From assembly GCF_016859285.1 (NCBI RefSeq), contig NC_053404.1, positions 13,294,105-13,358,104 on the forward strand: a stretch of DNA of 64,000 nt. The letters are read 5' to 3'. Shown here piece by piece: positions 40,501 through 55,500 of this stretch. The translations under genes and the position numbers were made by a program. Each line of letters begins with the position of its first letter. Within the stretch, counting starts at the first letter, position 1. This stretch comes from Xiphias gladius (taxonomy: Eukaryota > Chordata > Actinopteri > Istiophoriformes > Xiphiidae). Under the pieces are notes generated by a model that was not told the DNA's origin, ran no database searches, and saw only the letters and a list, made by a program, of their open reading frames with translations.

Positions 40501-43500
40501 ACAATAGAGGAACCAGTACTTATTCCACTTAAAAGATTTGTAACATTAAACAAGAACATTAACAAAAAAACGTTTTTCCATCATTTAACAGTCCTGTTGA
40601 TGGATTCATGTGCAGCTCCCATCTGATGTCACCATTTTGAGTCTTGTAAAAAGTCAGTTTTTAGCATTTTTCTCCCAGCTTCTTGTAGTCCCAAGATAAG
40701 TTTCAGTTTTTTCATTTAAAATATTTCTTCAACTTTTTACTTGCTATTAATAGTATTTTAACCAGATATTTGTTGCTTATGATTAAGGGGAGGTTCATCT
40801 GAGCGGTCCAAGTTTCAACAAAACCGGAAAAGCAGTGTTTTTTTTTTTTTTTTTTTTTTGCTCTTAAGAGTCTTATTCTCATGTTCTGTACCCAACAAAA
40901 AAAACATCACAATGTCAAAAGAAGCCAAAACATAAGGAATTTGAGTTTTTAAAGAAGACCTTGGCAGCACATTCATTAGCCCACTCAGTGAAATTTGACT
41001 ATCTGGGACACATTTTGAAGAGGTTTCCTTCTTCCACCTTTCCACCTTCATATGGTAAAATAATCATTAGATAAAGGGATGGAGTTCCTATGATGTAAGC
41101 TGAATGTGAATGCACGTAAAAGTTTGCCAAGTGTATTTTAGTTTCAGTCCCTTTTACGTGTTGACCAGGGGTCGCTGGGAGCTGACATGGGCGTTCCCAC
41201 CAGGTTTGGCCAGAGATAAGGTGCGAGTGGAGGAATCTCGCTGTGGGAGGACAAGCCAGCAGTACTGCAGCCGTGTGATGGTCAGCCGCAGCCAGGCCCA
41301 GCACACAGGAACGTTCCGCTGCAGATATCAGCACCGACCTCGAAAACAAACATCTGTTTATGTATATGTCACAGGTAAGACACTACTGCACTTTTTCCTT
41401 TTCTTTGTCTTCTTTTTTTTCTGTATTTCTTTCTCTGAAGCCGTCTTTTACTTGGTCTCGTACTCACTCTTTCACCCCATCATGCTTATTGTTTATATCC
41501 CCAGGTTAAACAGGATGTGGTGGGTGCTAAATACAGACCAATGCCAGAGAGCCAATTATATCTAAACACTGTTTGTCCCAGCAACACATCCTTCTAGATG
41601 ACTCTGGCACAGTTTCACCCCTCTGCCTCTCTTTTCTCAGCCCCAGCCTACCTCCCTGTTGTCTATATATAAATCCTTTTTTACTTTCGTTTACGTGCTA
41701 CCTCAAGGCCAGGAATAGCCCAGCTGCTGAAAGGCTCAGGCCCGGGCAGAGTTTCCCAGGGCATCAGCCTTATCTGCTCTGTTCAGCCTTGCTTGAAGCA
41801 TCCTGTGCTTGGGGGAGGAGGGGAGGGGCTCGAAGGGGGTGTACTGGGGGTTTCGCTGTGTCTCTACAAGGTGGTGGCGGGGAGGTATGTGGAAGTGTGT
41901 GGATGTGTTTGTGTGTGAGAGGAGCTGAGAAGGATAAGATGAAGGCCAGAGGCTCAGTGGTATCCAGGGGCAGAGGAGGCATGATGTCTGCCCAGCCGGC
42001 TCCTCCCTGTCCTGGAGGGTGAGGCTGTTCGGGCTGGGCTGTACCAGGCGTGGAGCCGGGCTGATGGCCCGGGTCACAGGTCATGCTACTGTTTGGCCAA
42101 CAGGACCCTTGGGGGCCATCAATCGCTCAGGTCCCCATGTCCATTAAGCATCAGACTTGGCCTGCAGCTCCACTCAGACGTTGCCTCCCTCCTCTATTAG
42201 GAATCAAAGCAAGAGAAGGAAGCCCTTAGTCTGCTAGTCCTTGGGGTACTTTTGTTCGAATGTTCAGAGATTTGCTTTCCTTGAATAACACCCTACGGTA
42301 ACAAACAATACAGTGAGCAACACCCACACCTTTGAATGGCATAGAACTATTACAGTAGTCGAGCTGGGAGGAGAAAGCACAGAGAGGTCGTTTGATTGCT
42401 TCTAAACAATCTGTGTTTATTGTTAACTACAGGCAGTCATTTGCTGAATGGGTATTCAATGAATGGGTGTGGAGAACAGTGTATGTTTAGGAGTGTGTGT
42501 CTCTTTGTTTTTGTTTGTTGTTGAGATTGATACTTGGAAGTGTGTGTGTTTGTTTGTGTGTCTGTGCCTAGAAGCAGGTGATTTTTTTCTTTCCTTTCTG
42601 TGTGTGCATGAAATTAAAGGGTCGGTTCACAGAAAAAAAAAAATTTAAAAACATATTTTCTAACTCAGTCAAGTGGGTACTTTTTTTTGTATCCTCCTCA
42701 CTTTTAGTATTTCAAGATAATTTTCTTACTAAAATCTTCCTAAACATTGTTCTCTTATTGTAGAAACACCATAGACCAGATGAGAGAAGATCTGAGTTGA
42801 AAAAAATGTTAATAACAATATGCTGTTAATATTGTCTGTAGTTTTGTGTGTGCTCAGATATATAAACTTAAAGGGCTTCAGCTAGTGGTGGTGTGGTGAG
42901 TGCTTTGATCCTTTTTTTGCCCTGGGTTTTGCCTCTGAGGGCCCATACAGACTGCCCTACCTAATTGGTGAAGGTTATTGGGACTTAATGCAGCCTGAAA
43001 GAAATACCCACAAACACTTCTCAGGGCTGAAAAAAGAAACTGCCAAATTAGTTCAGTGGTATAAAATTATGTATTTTTATTTACAGTTGATATTGAATAT
43101 AACAGAACTGAACATCAAACAAAGATAAAATAGTAGAGCACAGCATTAAAAAAATACATTGCAGCATACCTTTCCTGACACTGTGTCCTTTTGAAAAGTT
43201 TCAGTGGAATTACTACTTATTGAATATATTTCCTGAGAAAACTGTCATTAATGACAACTGCAGTTTTCGGTGCTGTGAACACCACAAACATAATTTCATT
43301 CACCCCTTGGCAGGGATCCAGAATTATCAAAAATGAATAGAGCTGGAACAGTTAGTTAATGAATTGATAAATCAATCAACAGAAACACAACAATTTTGAT
43401 AACTGATTAATCATTTCTGTCCTTTTTCAGGCAAAAATATCAAACAATCTGGTTATAGCTTTTTGGGATTTGCTGCTTATCTCTCTTTTATATCAATGCA

Positions 43501-46500
43501 AATTTAATATCTTTGGATTTTAAACTGTTGGTAGTACAAAACAAGACATTTGAAGACTGTGTGGTGGATACTTTTCAGAAAGCGGAAACTAATAACCGAT
43601 TAATCGAGAAAAATACATTGCATATTTTTTGATAATGGATATAGTTGTTAAATGTATCCCTAAAGTATAATATACTAAGAATATCTCAAACCCCAGACAA
43701 GTAAAACCACAGCTAGTGTGTGGCTAAGTCCCACTGCCGGTAAGTGAGAAAATATGTTTTTCTGTAATTTGAGTAAACTGACCATTTAAACCATACACAT
43801 GGTTGTATACTTTAATTTATGTGATATTTGTGTGTAAGAAATAGTCTTTTTTATGCATTCGTTTTACGTCCTTATTACCTGTACCATATGTGTCCCTGAC
43901 CGCAGTGTTTGGGTTTCAGACAGCCAGCAGCCATTTGTGGAACAACCCGGTATGAGCCCAGATGTGTTGTACCTGAAGGAGAAGCAGCCGCTTGTCATCC
44001 CCTGCCGGGTCACCCACCCCAATGTCACCACAACACTGGTCAGGGTCAGTGCAAAAAATATAAATCAAATGACAATTTGTATGTCTTTTAATTCAAGTTT
44101 GAGATTGATGCTCTGCATCACCTTTACTAGTAGTAAGTGTATCTATACGCGCAAGTCACACTTCATCCTTCGCTGCCCAATCATTCCACACTTACATTCT
44201 CTGCACATCATCACTTGTCCCAGTTTTTTCCATCAGGGCTCACATATGCACACAATGCACTGTATTGTTGTTTCTCTCTCTCCATATCATTTGCTACATT
44301 GTTCTTATCTTGGCAGCCATTACACTGCATGTGTGTCCATTTGAGTGTGTCCGCCTACGGATATGTTTGAAAGTGTGTGCGGATGTGTTTGTGAGTGTTG
44401 GTGCTTGAATGCTGAGTGAGGGGGGGGGGCAGACAGAGATACTAAGTGTAAAGAGGAGGGGCTTGTATAAGTGCATGCATCTGTGTGCATGTTAATATAT
44501 CAATGTAAAGTAGGTCTATAGGTCAATGTAGTCTATAAATCTATAAATTAAAAGAGATTGTGTCTGTCTGTGCATGTCTTCAAGAAAACCTACCAGTCAA
44601 AGATGCCTCTTTCCTTACGGGCTTTTTCCAAGCGGCGCCCACAGCAGGACTGCTTTTAGGGTCTGAAGTGCCCCGTTAGCCCCCAGCCAGGAGCACTTCC
44701 CACATCTCAACCTCTAACTCTTGTAGTAAGAATCTTGGCTGCCAGCTTCCCCGAACTAAATACTTTAAACAGCTGGTGTGCCTGGTGGAGGAAGCCGAGG
44801 TAGCTACTGTTGGCCCCTGGCAGATGAAAGTACAGTCCATTCTCTTCAATCATAATATAACGGCTTGTGCGTCACTTTAGGAAGCTTATTGTGGTGTAAC
44901 TACAATAGAGTAGCTGTTAAACATACAGGAGGCTCTGGGCTAGAGAATCAAATTGAGGAATAATAAGTAGGTGTTGCTTAAAATCATGTTTTTTCTTATT
45001 TATCAGATATTCCCTGACTTCTAGCCCCTAGTGTGGTTCAGTATAAAATTGCTAGGTCCTACACTTCCCATCATGCAACTCACAAGCATCTTTGTTCTAC
45101 CCTGTTTGCCTAATAACTGTCCATGTCATTCAAACTCCTCACTCCTAGTTTGTACCACATGGTGTTTTTTTTTTTTTTAATTTTTAGTCTCCAAGCCAAT
45201 ATTACACAAGTAAATGTCAATCAAGTAATTTTTTCGAAGAAAGTCCTTTAGAGCAAGAAAAGTCATAAGCTGATGGGAATGTCAGTAGTAGGAGAGGAAA
45301 ACTGCAACAAAAGGAATTTGTAATTGATTTGGGATCAAGTTATTAGAACAAATGAGACCCTGAATCCTACTAGTTCTCCAAACTCATGACATGGTTGGAA
45401 ATCAGTACACACACGTGTCTTTATCTTGCTTCGATCTCCTCACAAATGCCTGGAACCAGTAAGGTAATTATTCTAAAAATAGCTTTCCTCCTCTTCCCTC
45501 ATCTCCCACTCCTTCCTCTAACCTGTGCTGGCCGGTCTGAACCAGGAATCCAACCACTGTCACAGCCTCTGGAGTGTTTTTGTCCTAGAAGGATTTTGCA
45601 CTTTGCTTGGATCTTTAATATGACCCTTGTCAGCAGGAACAATAGCCAGGAGGCTCTGCTCTCTCGCTCGATTTGTGAAAATGACCAGCAGGTCCCAAGG
45701 TCCAGGATGATGGGGTTGACCTGGGGTTCCAGTCAAAATGTCTATATCCTTTAGTAACAGGATGCAGGGAGATGGTATGGAGTCACGTTTCTCATATCCT
45801 GACCCCCCTGACTCGTTTGCCCCCCCCCTTTCCCTGCCTCCATCATCGCCTCCACCTTTGCCGCGTCTCCATATAGGGTTAAAGGATCGGTGTAAGAGGG
45901 GCAGAGAGGGCAGAGAGGGCAGAGAGGGCACTAAGGGAGCTTGGATGGGGCTTCAGTGAGTTTGGGAGGAGGGAAGAGTTGGAAGCATCTACTTTTTTGC
46001 TCTCTTGAGAGTGGGTGGGAGGCTTCCACTATGTCATAGTAACATTTCCTTGAGGCTGCCTCCAAGAAAACAACAAGGTTACACAGTTACACAAGTGACC
46101 ATGCCAATGTAGCCAAGAAACTATTATAAAACAGACACTGTGAGGATATAGTCAACTTCATTTGGAATTTCTTTTGAACTGTCTTACTCTATTTTAGAGG
46201 TTTTTCATGTGACTAAAATAGTTCACCTGTCCCAAAAAAGACTTGTTACTATTTTACTTGAACCCTTGAACCTGAAATGGATCTGTACATTAAAACAAAA
46301 CACACAAGCCCAAATCAGGAATGAAACCAAGAGGAGCTCGAGTTGAGCTCAATACTAATCAAAACAGTTCTAGAATAACCTGCAGTTGCACAAGAAACTG
46401 GTTATACAAACCTTACACTAATTTGTTTCAAACCATTGTATATTTGCATCTGTTGCCTTGCTCAAGTGCACATTTTGTGCAATATCTAGTTAAAAATGAA

Positions 46501-49500
46501 CTTGTACATCTAAATAACATTGTCTGGTTTATCTCTGCATAAGACTCAATAAAGACTCAGTCTGAGCTGTAGACTTGAGTCTTGGATTTGAGTCAGAACT
46601 ATGAGGTCTTGAAATTTGTTCTGGTCTTGACTGACGACGTACAATTAAAAGCCAAAACAACCCATCTTAAGTTTTGACCTAGGAAAAATCCTGGAACAAA
46701 TAAGAAATAAATAAGGCAGCAACAGAAAGACCTTGCATGCCAACACACTTTTTTTTCTTTTTTTTATCAGGCCAATGTATTTAAAGGACTCAGTCTCAAG
46801 TGCAAATAAAACGATTTTGAAAGGAAAATGATCAAACATCATGTCCCTGTCAGGCTTAAAATTTAGAGACCCGAAAGACGTGATACTATTTTTTGTTTTA
46901 ATGAAAACTTATGTCCTGACTTGGACTTGTCTCTACAGGCTCGTAACTTGATTTGGACTTGGGAATTTCTATAACCAAAAGACCCAAAAGACTTAAATAG
47001 CTCTGGATTCAATACATATACTTACTCCAGGTATTTAGGATTGCGCTTCCATAATGTTTGTGGACACATAAGAAGCAGATTTGAAAAAGAATGATCAAAA
47101 ATGAAGCAATAGATGCAGAGATATGACTTTTAGTCTCTAGTATGAGTCAAACTCCAAAAACACTGGATCCTGCAATTACCATAATAAAATTAAATAGCAA
47201 ATTTAATTAGACCCTGCCTGCCTCTTAAATGCCCATTTCTTTCAAACAGCAGACCTCTTGTTTGTAATGCAGGCTTTTTGTTTAAAAAAACGTCCCAAGC
47301 CCAAGCCGAGATGACATCATAAGGGTTATTTTCTCATACTTTAGTAAGCTCCTGCAGAGCCACAGAAGGCGTCATACATGTTTAACCTGATTGGAAGCAT
47401 GCCCCTTTAACCCTTGGTTTTGAAAATGGAGACAAGACATTTTTCTGTTGCATTGCATTTGTTTTTTTGTTAGTGTGGAAAAGATGAACGTGACATCACT
47501 GCCAGTTTCCTTCTGTGTTTTAGCAGGGTTTTGCTCATTAGATGTGACAATATTCGTTCTTTATTCACATTTTTTAATGTGACTCTTTTGTTCCCTAATC
47601 TTTCAGTTTTTATACGAGATTTTATATGTACAGTGCTACTTTTCTCAGGGTTGTGGTACAGTCAAATATTTGATGGGTGTTGTTTCCTCCTTCCTCCCAC
47701 AGTTCCCCAACCAGAGTTTGAGTCCAGACCAGTGGAACATTATCTGGAACAGCAAACAGGGCTTTACCATTCAAACTCCCACTGTCCATAACATCGGCCT
47801 CTTCTTCTGCCAGACCATCACTGATGGTGTCACACACAAGTCACATAAATACTTTGTGCACAGACCAGGTCAGCATGTGCTCTGCGGCAGCACAAACTTC
47901 ACATGTAAACATGTATATGTGGCTCAGTGATTTCTGTGCAAAACCCTCAGTCCTCTCTGACTTCTCTAAATTTCCTAAATATTTTTTCTCTCTTTACCCC
48001 AGTGAGTAACATCATGGATGTGTATCTGAACAGCAGTGGACCTGTGCAGGCCCTGAAGGGAACAAAACTGACCTTGAACTGCACTGCAACTGGGGAGTTG
48101 AACACCAGAGTCAACATCACCTGGGACTACCCTGGAAAGGTCAGACCTGCATTAAAGTCTGTGGAGACCAGAGAAGCACGGCTTTAGTTGACAAATGAGC
48201 TTTGACAGAGACTGAGCAGGAGTGCATTCACGTGTTACCCTCAGAGAATAGTATATTTCTTTACACAGTATGATCTGAAATGAGATTGCAAGCTAGCAGG
48301 CTGGTAAAGGTGCCTGCCTGCTACTGCCAAAGTGGCTTTAAGCAACAACCATCCTCCTTGTAACAGTCAGTAGACACACTGGTTACTGAATTGACATTTT
48401 ATTGGGAAAAGTATTTCTTTAAAAGTATAACAAATGTATAAGATTCGCTACTTTAAAATGTACTCAGTGTGAAAGTTACTGTTAGTTTTTTAAATTGTCC
48501 CATTGTTGGATTTTACTCTCCATTCAATATCAATTCCTTCAATCTCAACTGCAGTTAAATACCAGTACTTTACCACTTTCCAATAAGGCCTATGTTATCA
48601 GGCGTTAATTTCTTGTAATTAATGACTTTATCATTATTTGATTTATTTATTTATTAAAACTCTATGCATACAATCTCCAGACCGGAGGACTTATCAGATA
48701 TACTTCTCTATTTGTGGACAGTGGGCAAGTGGATGGTTTGTTTATTATTTAGAAAAGTGCTACAGAGCATCTTGTCCATTCGTAGCCTAACAGCCTAACA
48801 TTTATAGCCCCAGTCTTGAGAGATCATTGCAAGGAAAGAACCCCTTGCTCTCTATCCAAATCCAATCCAAAAGTTGTCCTTATTAATGCCCTTTTACTTA
48901 TCTGTAAAGCAATAATGAATCACTTATTAACTACTAATAAAGTCTTTAATTACAATGTTAAACCCCCTTACAAAGTATGCCTTATAAAAACTAAGAAACA
49001 TTCCAAAAAGTACAAGTAATTTAATTATATGTAATAAGAAATATCCAAACAGATACATTGTATAAACATGCAAGCCTTAAAATACTTGTTGCTGCTGAGT
49101 TAATGCCTTGTTTCTCCAGTTATTTTCATTTTGATGTCAGAAATTCAGTCAAAGGATGCCGCACTGTGGTTTGGGAATTCCAACTCTTACATTCACAGCT
49201 TTTCAAAATAAATTTCAAGAACACACAGGTGAACTTTCAGTGTTAATTTTCTGGCTTTTTTCCTCCTTAATCTTCAGAGTAACGACGCTGGCTCCACTTC
49301 CAAGAGGCTCCTGAAACACAGAACACACATATTGTTCTACAGTATTCTGACCATTCCAGAGCTCCACCGATCAGACCGTGGCCTCTACAAATGCCGAGTC
49401 ACCAGCGGTGAAAAAACCAAACAACAGAATGTCACTGTTACAGTATATGGTGAGTGTGTTCCTCCAAAACTCCAAGACATGTAGGTGTTCAACCACAGAT

Positions 49501-52500
49501 GTGCACAGATTTATATTTTCATAGCAAAAGCAAGTTTCATTTTGAGGTTTTCTTGTGTTACAGACTCTGAATCACTGGCAAGGGTGGCAGAAAAATTTCA
49601 CAATTTTTGAACATGAATGATTGCATGTTTCCTCAATTTTAGACCGTCCATTCATCCATCTGAAGCCCAGACATGGAACTGTGATGGAGGTTCAAGCAGG
49701 ACAGAAATCTTACCGAATCTCTCCCAAACTAAAAGCATTCCCTGCCCCTGAAGTCATCTGGTAAGAGATCACATTGATCCCTGTGCCCTCAGATCAGAAG
49801 CCCATGCTTCTGAATTCACATCTCATTGCCTTGTTGGAGTTTAGAGCATCCTCTATGATGTTTCACTCCCCTTTTTTGCCTCCCTTTTTGAATGGCTAAA
49901 TAAAGCATGTCTTGTAAATCTATTTTAATCTCTGGCATACATTACCGGTCAAAAGTGTTACAAAACCTAAATTTAAATGCACATAATTCAATGTCTGAGT
50001 GTTCCTGAAATTAAAGCATAGAACAAATAAACAATTGGAGATTTTAAAAACAAGGAATTTTTGAATTTTTTTTTAACTAAATTTAATCCAAATTTCTGGC
50101 TCATTCAGCAGCCAAACACACTAGTGGCATTTTTTCTACAATGGAAATTAAATATTGCTCCAAAAGTTCATCCCAAGACTGTTGCAGAAGTTCCCACAAT
50201 GTTGCACTTGCAAGTTGCTTTGCTTTCACCTAATGTCCAGCTCACCCCAAACCAGCTCCATGGCGTTTACGTCTGGAGACTGTGCTGGTCTTCCATCATT
50301 TGAAGCCCCTGACTTGTTCTTTTCTTTTAATGTTTTGGGTCATTATCTTGCTGCAAGGTGAACCCCTGACCAACCAGTCTATCTTCCTTTGTTACTTGCC
50401 TTTTATCTCACAATTCTGATAGCAATATAAAGCACTACTTCCTGCAGGACAATACTGTATATTGTCCTAAAAATGCATCAGAGGATGTAGTAACACAGTT
50501 TGTTCCAACACTGCCTTTGTACAGACAGAGGGTTTGTAAGTAATCAACAAAAGTGAGGGCACCTGTAGGAATTGTTTGCATTAACTTTCAAAGCCTTCTT
50601 TGTTTTCCATTGTTGCAGGAAAACTGTAAATTAATCAATTTCTTCATCCCTGAAAAAGCCAGTTTTCTATAAAAATTTGCATGGTTTTTCAGTTTTTGGT
50701 GAACTAAACCTTTTTTTTACAATTGGCAGTTTACCACTTACCATTTCCTAAACTGCTGATATTTCAATAAAAACTAGAAAAATGGGGGTGTTCTAAAAAT
50801 TTTTACCGATTAGTGTACTTTCAGAACCATTCTATTGGAAAAGCCTGATAATGTTTGTTTAAGCAATCAAGAATTATATTTAGTCATCAAAATTAATTCC
50901 TCTACCAAGGAAGTTATGTTTTCACCCATGTCTGTTTGTTTGTTTGTCAGCAGGATCATACAAAAAGTACTGAACCAATTTGCACTGAACTTGGAGGAGG
51001 GATGTGCCATTCTAGTTTATCCTGTAATATTATAATTTAATATAATATTATATTAAAATTATAATTATTTTCTCCCTTAAAACTTTGGTTTACTTTGACG
51101 GTCACACAGAGGTTGGCCTTCAAACTGGGATTCCTCAATGTCCAATCCAAAACTTGTCTCAGAAGACTTTTTTCTGACAGGTTAAAGGATGGCATGGTGG
51201 CAGCAGAGCAATGCTCCCGATACCACATGAATGGGAATTCCCTGGTGATCCGGGATGTTGCAGAGGAGGATGCTGGGAAGTACACTGTCCTGGTACGAAT
51301 CCAGGAACACGGACTCTACCAGAATCTCACCCTCACACTTGTTGTCAACGGTGAGAAACAAGAAATTATCACCCAACAGCCACCTTTAGCTCCAACTGTC
51401 TACCCCCCTCAGTGGTTAAACTTTATGTTTGTGTGTGTTTGTGTGGGCTTTTTGTTTGACAGTGAGTCCTCAGATCGGGGAGAAAGCGGTGTCGTTGCAG
51501 GACCCAGGCTCTGTGCCACGGGGAAGCAAACAAGCCCTGCACTGCACATCCCATGGAGTCCCTCCTCCACACATCCAGTGGCTCTGGCATCCCTGCCCAT
51601 CCAAAGGCCTGTAAGTAGCCCAGAAGACACTGAAGATGAAATATAGTGTGCACATTAGGATTGTGCCTCGAAAATGAAGAGTAGACCATTTGAAATTCAT
51701 GATAGTTTGCACATTGCATATTACCAGCTGGAATTACACTAAATTTCACTATTAAATAATATAAAAATCATTAAATCTTCCTTTACAAAATAACTCAATT
51801 TTATAATAACTAAATCTACCACAGCCCCTAATATAAAAGATAAAATAGATGTTTTGTTTCCCAAAATGCACATGTCAAAACTCACACCAGGTGAAATATA
51901 AATAATGTAAACATGACTATACAGTAATACCGAGTTCTCTGTATTAGTTGTTATTCATTTGACACACCAAAATTTTTAATCAACTCAATACATTGTAAGA
52001 AATTAAACTGTAGTATTCAAAAACAGCAAAAAATGTGAAATTTGTTGATTCGGAGAAGCATTTTTGAGGCTATTAGTTGATATTTATTTTAACTGCAAAG
52101 TCTAAAATTAATATCAACATTATAATGTTACAGACAAATGCAGTACAATAAACTGTTGTTTGTTTTATGTTATTTGGTGGTGGTTGTGTGTGTGTTTGAG
52201 TGCGTGCATGTGTGCGTGTGTGTATGTGTGATTTTGAAAAATGAGACATGTTTTGTCTATTTCAGCATGTGTTCAGACAGAGTTTCCTCCTTGTAACAAG
52301 AACAGATGCCTCTGTGGGCCTTTCATGTGCGGGAATGTGTGAAAATGTGTGTGTGTTTATTTGTGTGTATGCGCCCACAACGTGTGTGTTTCACCATGTC
52401 TGTGTTTACATGTTTGCTTGCTTGTACAACTTTTTCCCCATATGTTTGTTCTCTTATTGTCTATGTGTCCTTCTCCATATGTTTGTGTAAGTGCATAGAA

Positions 52501-52509
52501 ATGTGCAGG

Positions 52510-52585
<76 letters not shown>

Positions 52586-55500
52586 CTGTGTGTGTGCCTG
52601 GTACATTCACAGACACAGTACAGACTTGAAAGGACAGAGAAAAAAACACACTTCAATGGAAGCCAGTTCCGTGCTCTCAGTCACGATTTGTTGGTTTCCA
52701 AATCAAACGCTATGATTTAATGAATTTCCTGTCCAGGACGCAGGGTGAGAGGCCTGTTTATTATTGTGATTGCACACTGCATCCTGTGATGCTTTTTCTT
52801 ATATCTGACACACACACTATATATAAAGTTCTCATGAGAAATGGCCCAACCCAGTGATGCAGAGAGACATTTAGTCAGCTCGCACACATATGAACACACA
52901 CACAAGTACTCAGGCAGGCACTTGGCAGAAACATTGATTGAGTTGTTCTTGGAGGTCAGACACTTATTGTGTTGCTTATGACCAAGTCAGAGAGGTTAAG
53001 TATTACCTGAGAGCACCACAGCAGCCGCCCATAGTCTATTCCTCCTCTGAGACACACTGACATCATCAGTGTACTTGACCCTTAAACCCAGTACTAACAC
53101 GTGGCGCCATGCCGAGGTGCCTCCGATGTGGTTTCATCTGTCCGTCTCTGCCAAATGCCAAGTGTAATCTACATAATGTACCTGAACATGTTTTTGACCA
53201 GCTTGCACTTTTACATTGAAACTGGACAGGATTATACACATTATTCATCCTGATATTCACCTAGAATACCTGCTACATATTCAGACGATATATTTAGATT
53301 TTAAGGTAATAACTATTTTTGAAGTTTTGCCTCTGTTGTACCTCATTATTATGTCACATGCAATCTACACATGGAAGAAAATTTGCAGAGTACCACCTAA
53401 TTTGTGATCAATTAGTTGAATCATTGCCTGAGACTTACATTTCAATTTATTCTGATTGCATTATGAATCAAATTTCAAGTTTAAGTCAACTTGAAAATTG
53501 AAATTTATTTCAGTCTATAAGTAATTACACAACACAACACAGCATAAAAAAATAAACATGCAACAAAAAGGCAGTTACTCCAAAAAAAACAGTGTAGTAA
53601 AAAACAATATCATAGCACAGATTTCTGCAGACTGGGAAGGTATACACTGAAGCTACATCTTATTGCACACTAATATCCCAGCATTACATTTCATTTGGTA
53701 TCTTTACTGACTTACGGTATCACTTTAATTTCCTCTATTTAGTATTCATAAGCAGTATATAAAGATTTAATAAATGGTTTATAACACACTATACTGTTGT
53801 TATAAGCAGATATAACTTTTTACTGTTTAGTGTTTTAAATGGATGATAGTATAGTAAAACACAATTGTAATAATGTAAAATGTGTAATTATAATTAGAAT
53901 AATAATATAATATAATTGTTGAAAAATACCGTATATGAATAAACACTTGAAAGTGTCCATATAGCTGTGTAAAACTATATTATAGTGGGTTATAAACCAT
54001 TTATTGAATCTTTATATACTCACTATAAATGCTAAATAGGGGGACTTGATGTAAAGTCTTACCCTGGTGGACTTATGTTCCTTTGTAAAGCTCTGTTCTG
54101 GTTCTTCTTTAGTGTCTTTAGTGTGTTTCTTTAGACCAGTTTTTGGCTGGATCCTCACTAGGCCCTTGTTCTTTGCAGCCCGGCTGCACCAAGAGCCTGA
54201 CGCCACGCTGGAGGAGGCCCAGGGACAGTGGACCAGGATGGGCCAGGCTGATGGGGGCCTCATGCCTGGGTCCTGGGTCCACTCCTGGGTCTGGCCCTGG
54301 GAACCACAGCGCTCTTATCTGGCCCAGGCAGGAGGCGTACTGGGCTTCCTGTGCGAAAAATCAGAGCGCTTTTCCTCTCGTTGTTTGGCTTCCTCTCCGA
54401 TGCGAGACGCTTCCCAGCAGCGTGATTGTCCCTTCGTCTTCAAACGTGGCACAGTCCGCTTCCTCAAGAGCTTGATCTATTCTTGAGAGCCCCTCCCCCC
54501 CCCAAACTCTGCTGCCCCCCACACATACCTCTCCTACCCCTTCCCTCACCAGCTCTGCCCTCCACCCCAACCCAGCATCTTCCTCCTTTACAGAAGAACA
54601 ACTCCCCATCGCCTCCCACCCTGGAGCCCACCCCGTCCACACACTCATCAGTGCTTCTGCACAACAGCCACAACCCTCAATGACATAACCAGTGATCATA
54701 AGTGATGATCCTGTGCTTGCTAAACTGGTGTTGAAAGTGAGGAAAATGACTTGGAACACTGCTGAGCAGTGAAGACCAGGAGACACAGGAAACAAGAAGG
54801 AAAATAAGCCACATCACTAACGATTTAAGGACTCTTGCTTTACTGATTATTTATTTATTTCCTTCATTTTGCCAATTTCAGTCCTCCCCCAGCCATCCTG
54901 TAGTTGTTTATGCTTTTTACTTTTCACAGACATTTTGAGCCAGAAGAAGTGCAATTCCATCCATCCACCAGCCACATTTCTGGAGCTGCTTTGCTTGTTT
55001 TTTGTGTCCTAGAGTGGTACTATAATGGGTGCATGAACCGCGCCTGTCTCAAGCCCCGATCTGATTCTGACATCCACAAAAGCTGTGAGTTTCTGTTCCG
55101 ATTTTTAGCCACCTGTAGAAGTTCGAAAGTGCTCACCATGGACGGACGAAACAAGAGAGAGGACAAGTTTTGTGTTGTTCACTATGGGATGCCTATGGTT
55201 CTCTATTAAAACACTCAGGTCAGCAGATGCCTACCATGTAGGAAGTCTCCACAGACCAGAGTATATGACTGCCCTCTGTCATATTATGTCATCCTGTGTC
55301 GTCCAGTGTCATCCCATGTCAAAATGTCTTCTGTGTGTGAAATGATGTCAGTATAACAGCCCTGTTGTTTTTGTATTGAAGGTTAATTAAAATCTAAATG
55401 CATGTGTGATATTACAAGCCATTTTAAGAGGATGAGTGCTCTAAGTGCTTTAGTAAAATCCATTTCTGTGTGTGTATGTATGTAAAGCAAGTGCCTTTAC

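Noticed and set aside
41573-42084. Overlapping frames on both strands in flt1 intron 3
   Set aside because: GC-rich low-complexity sequence; frames on both strands are mutual shadows without conserved motifs.
45560-45931. Minus-strand frame starting MPSLPSLPSLP
   Set aside because: Produced by the GCAGAGAGG tandem repeat and purine-rich sequence.
54067-54486. Long open frame RLHQEPDATLEEAQG... as a coding exon
   Set aside because: Its frame cannot be joined to flt1 exon 10 (phase 2) through the acceptor at 54178, and no domain is recognisable; a GC-rich island gives long chance frames on both strands.
54361-54795. 144-codon minus-strand frame in the same island
   Set aside because: Shadow of the GC-rich sequence; Gly/Arg-rich composition, no splice or family support.
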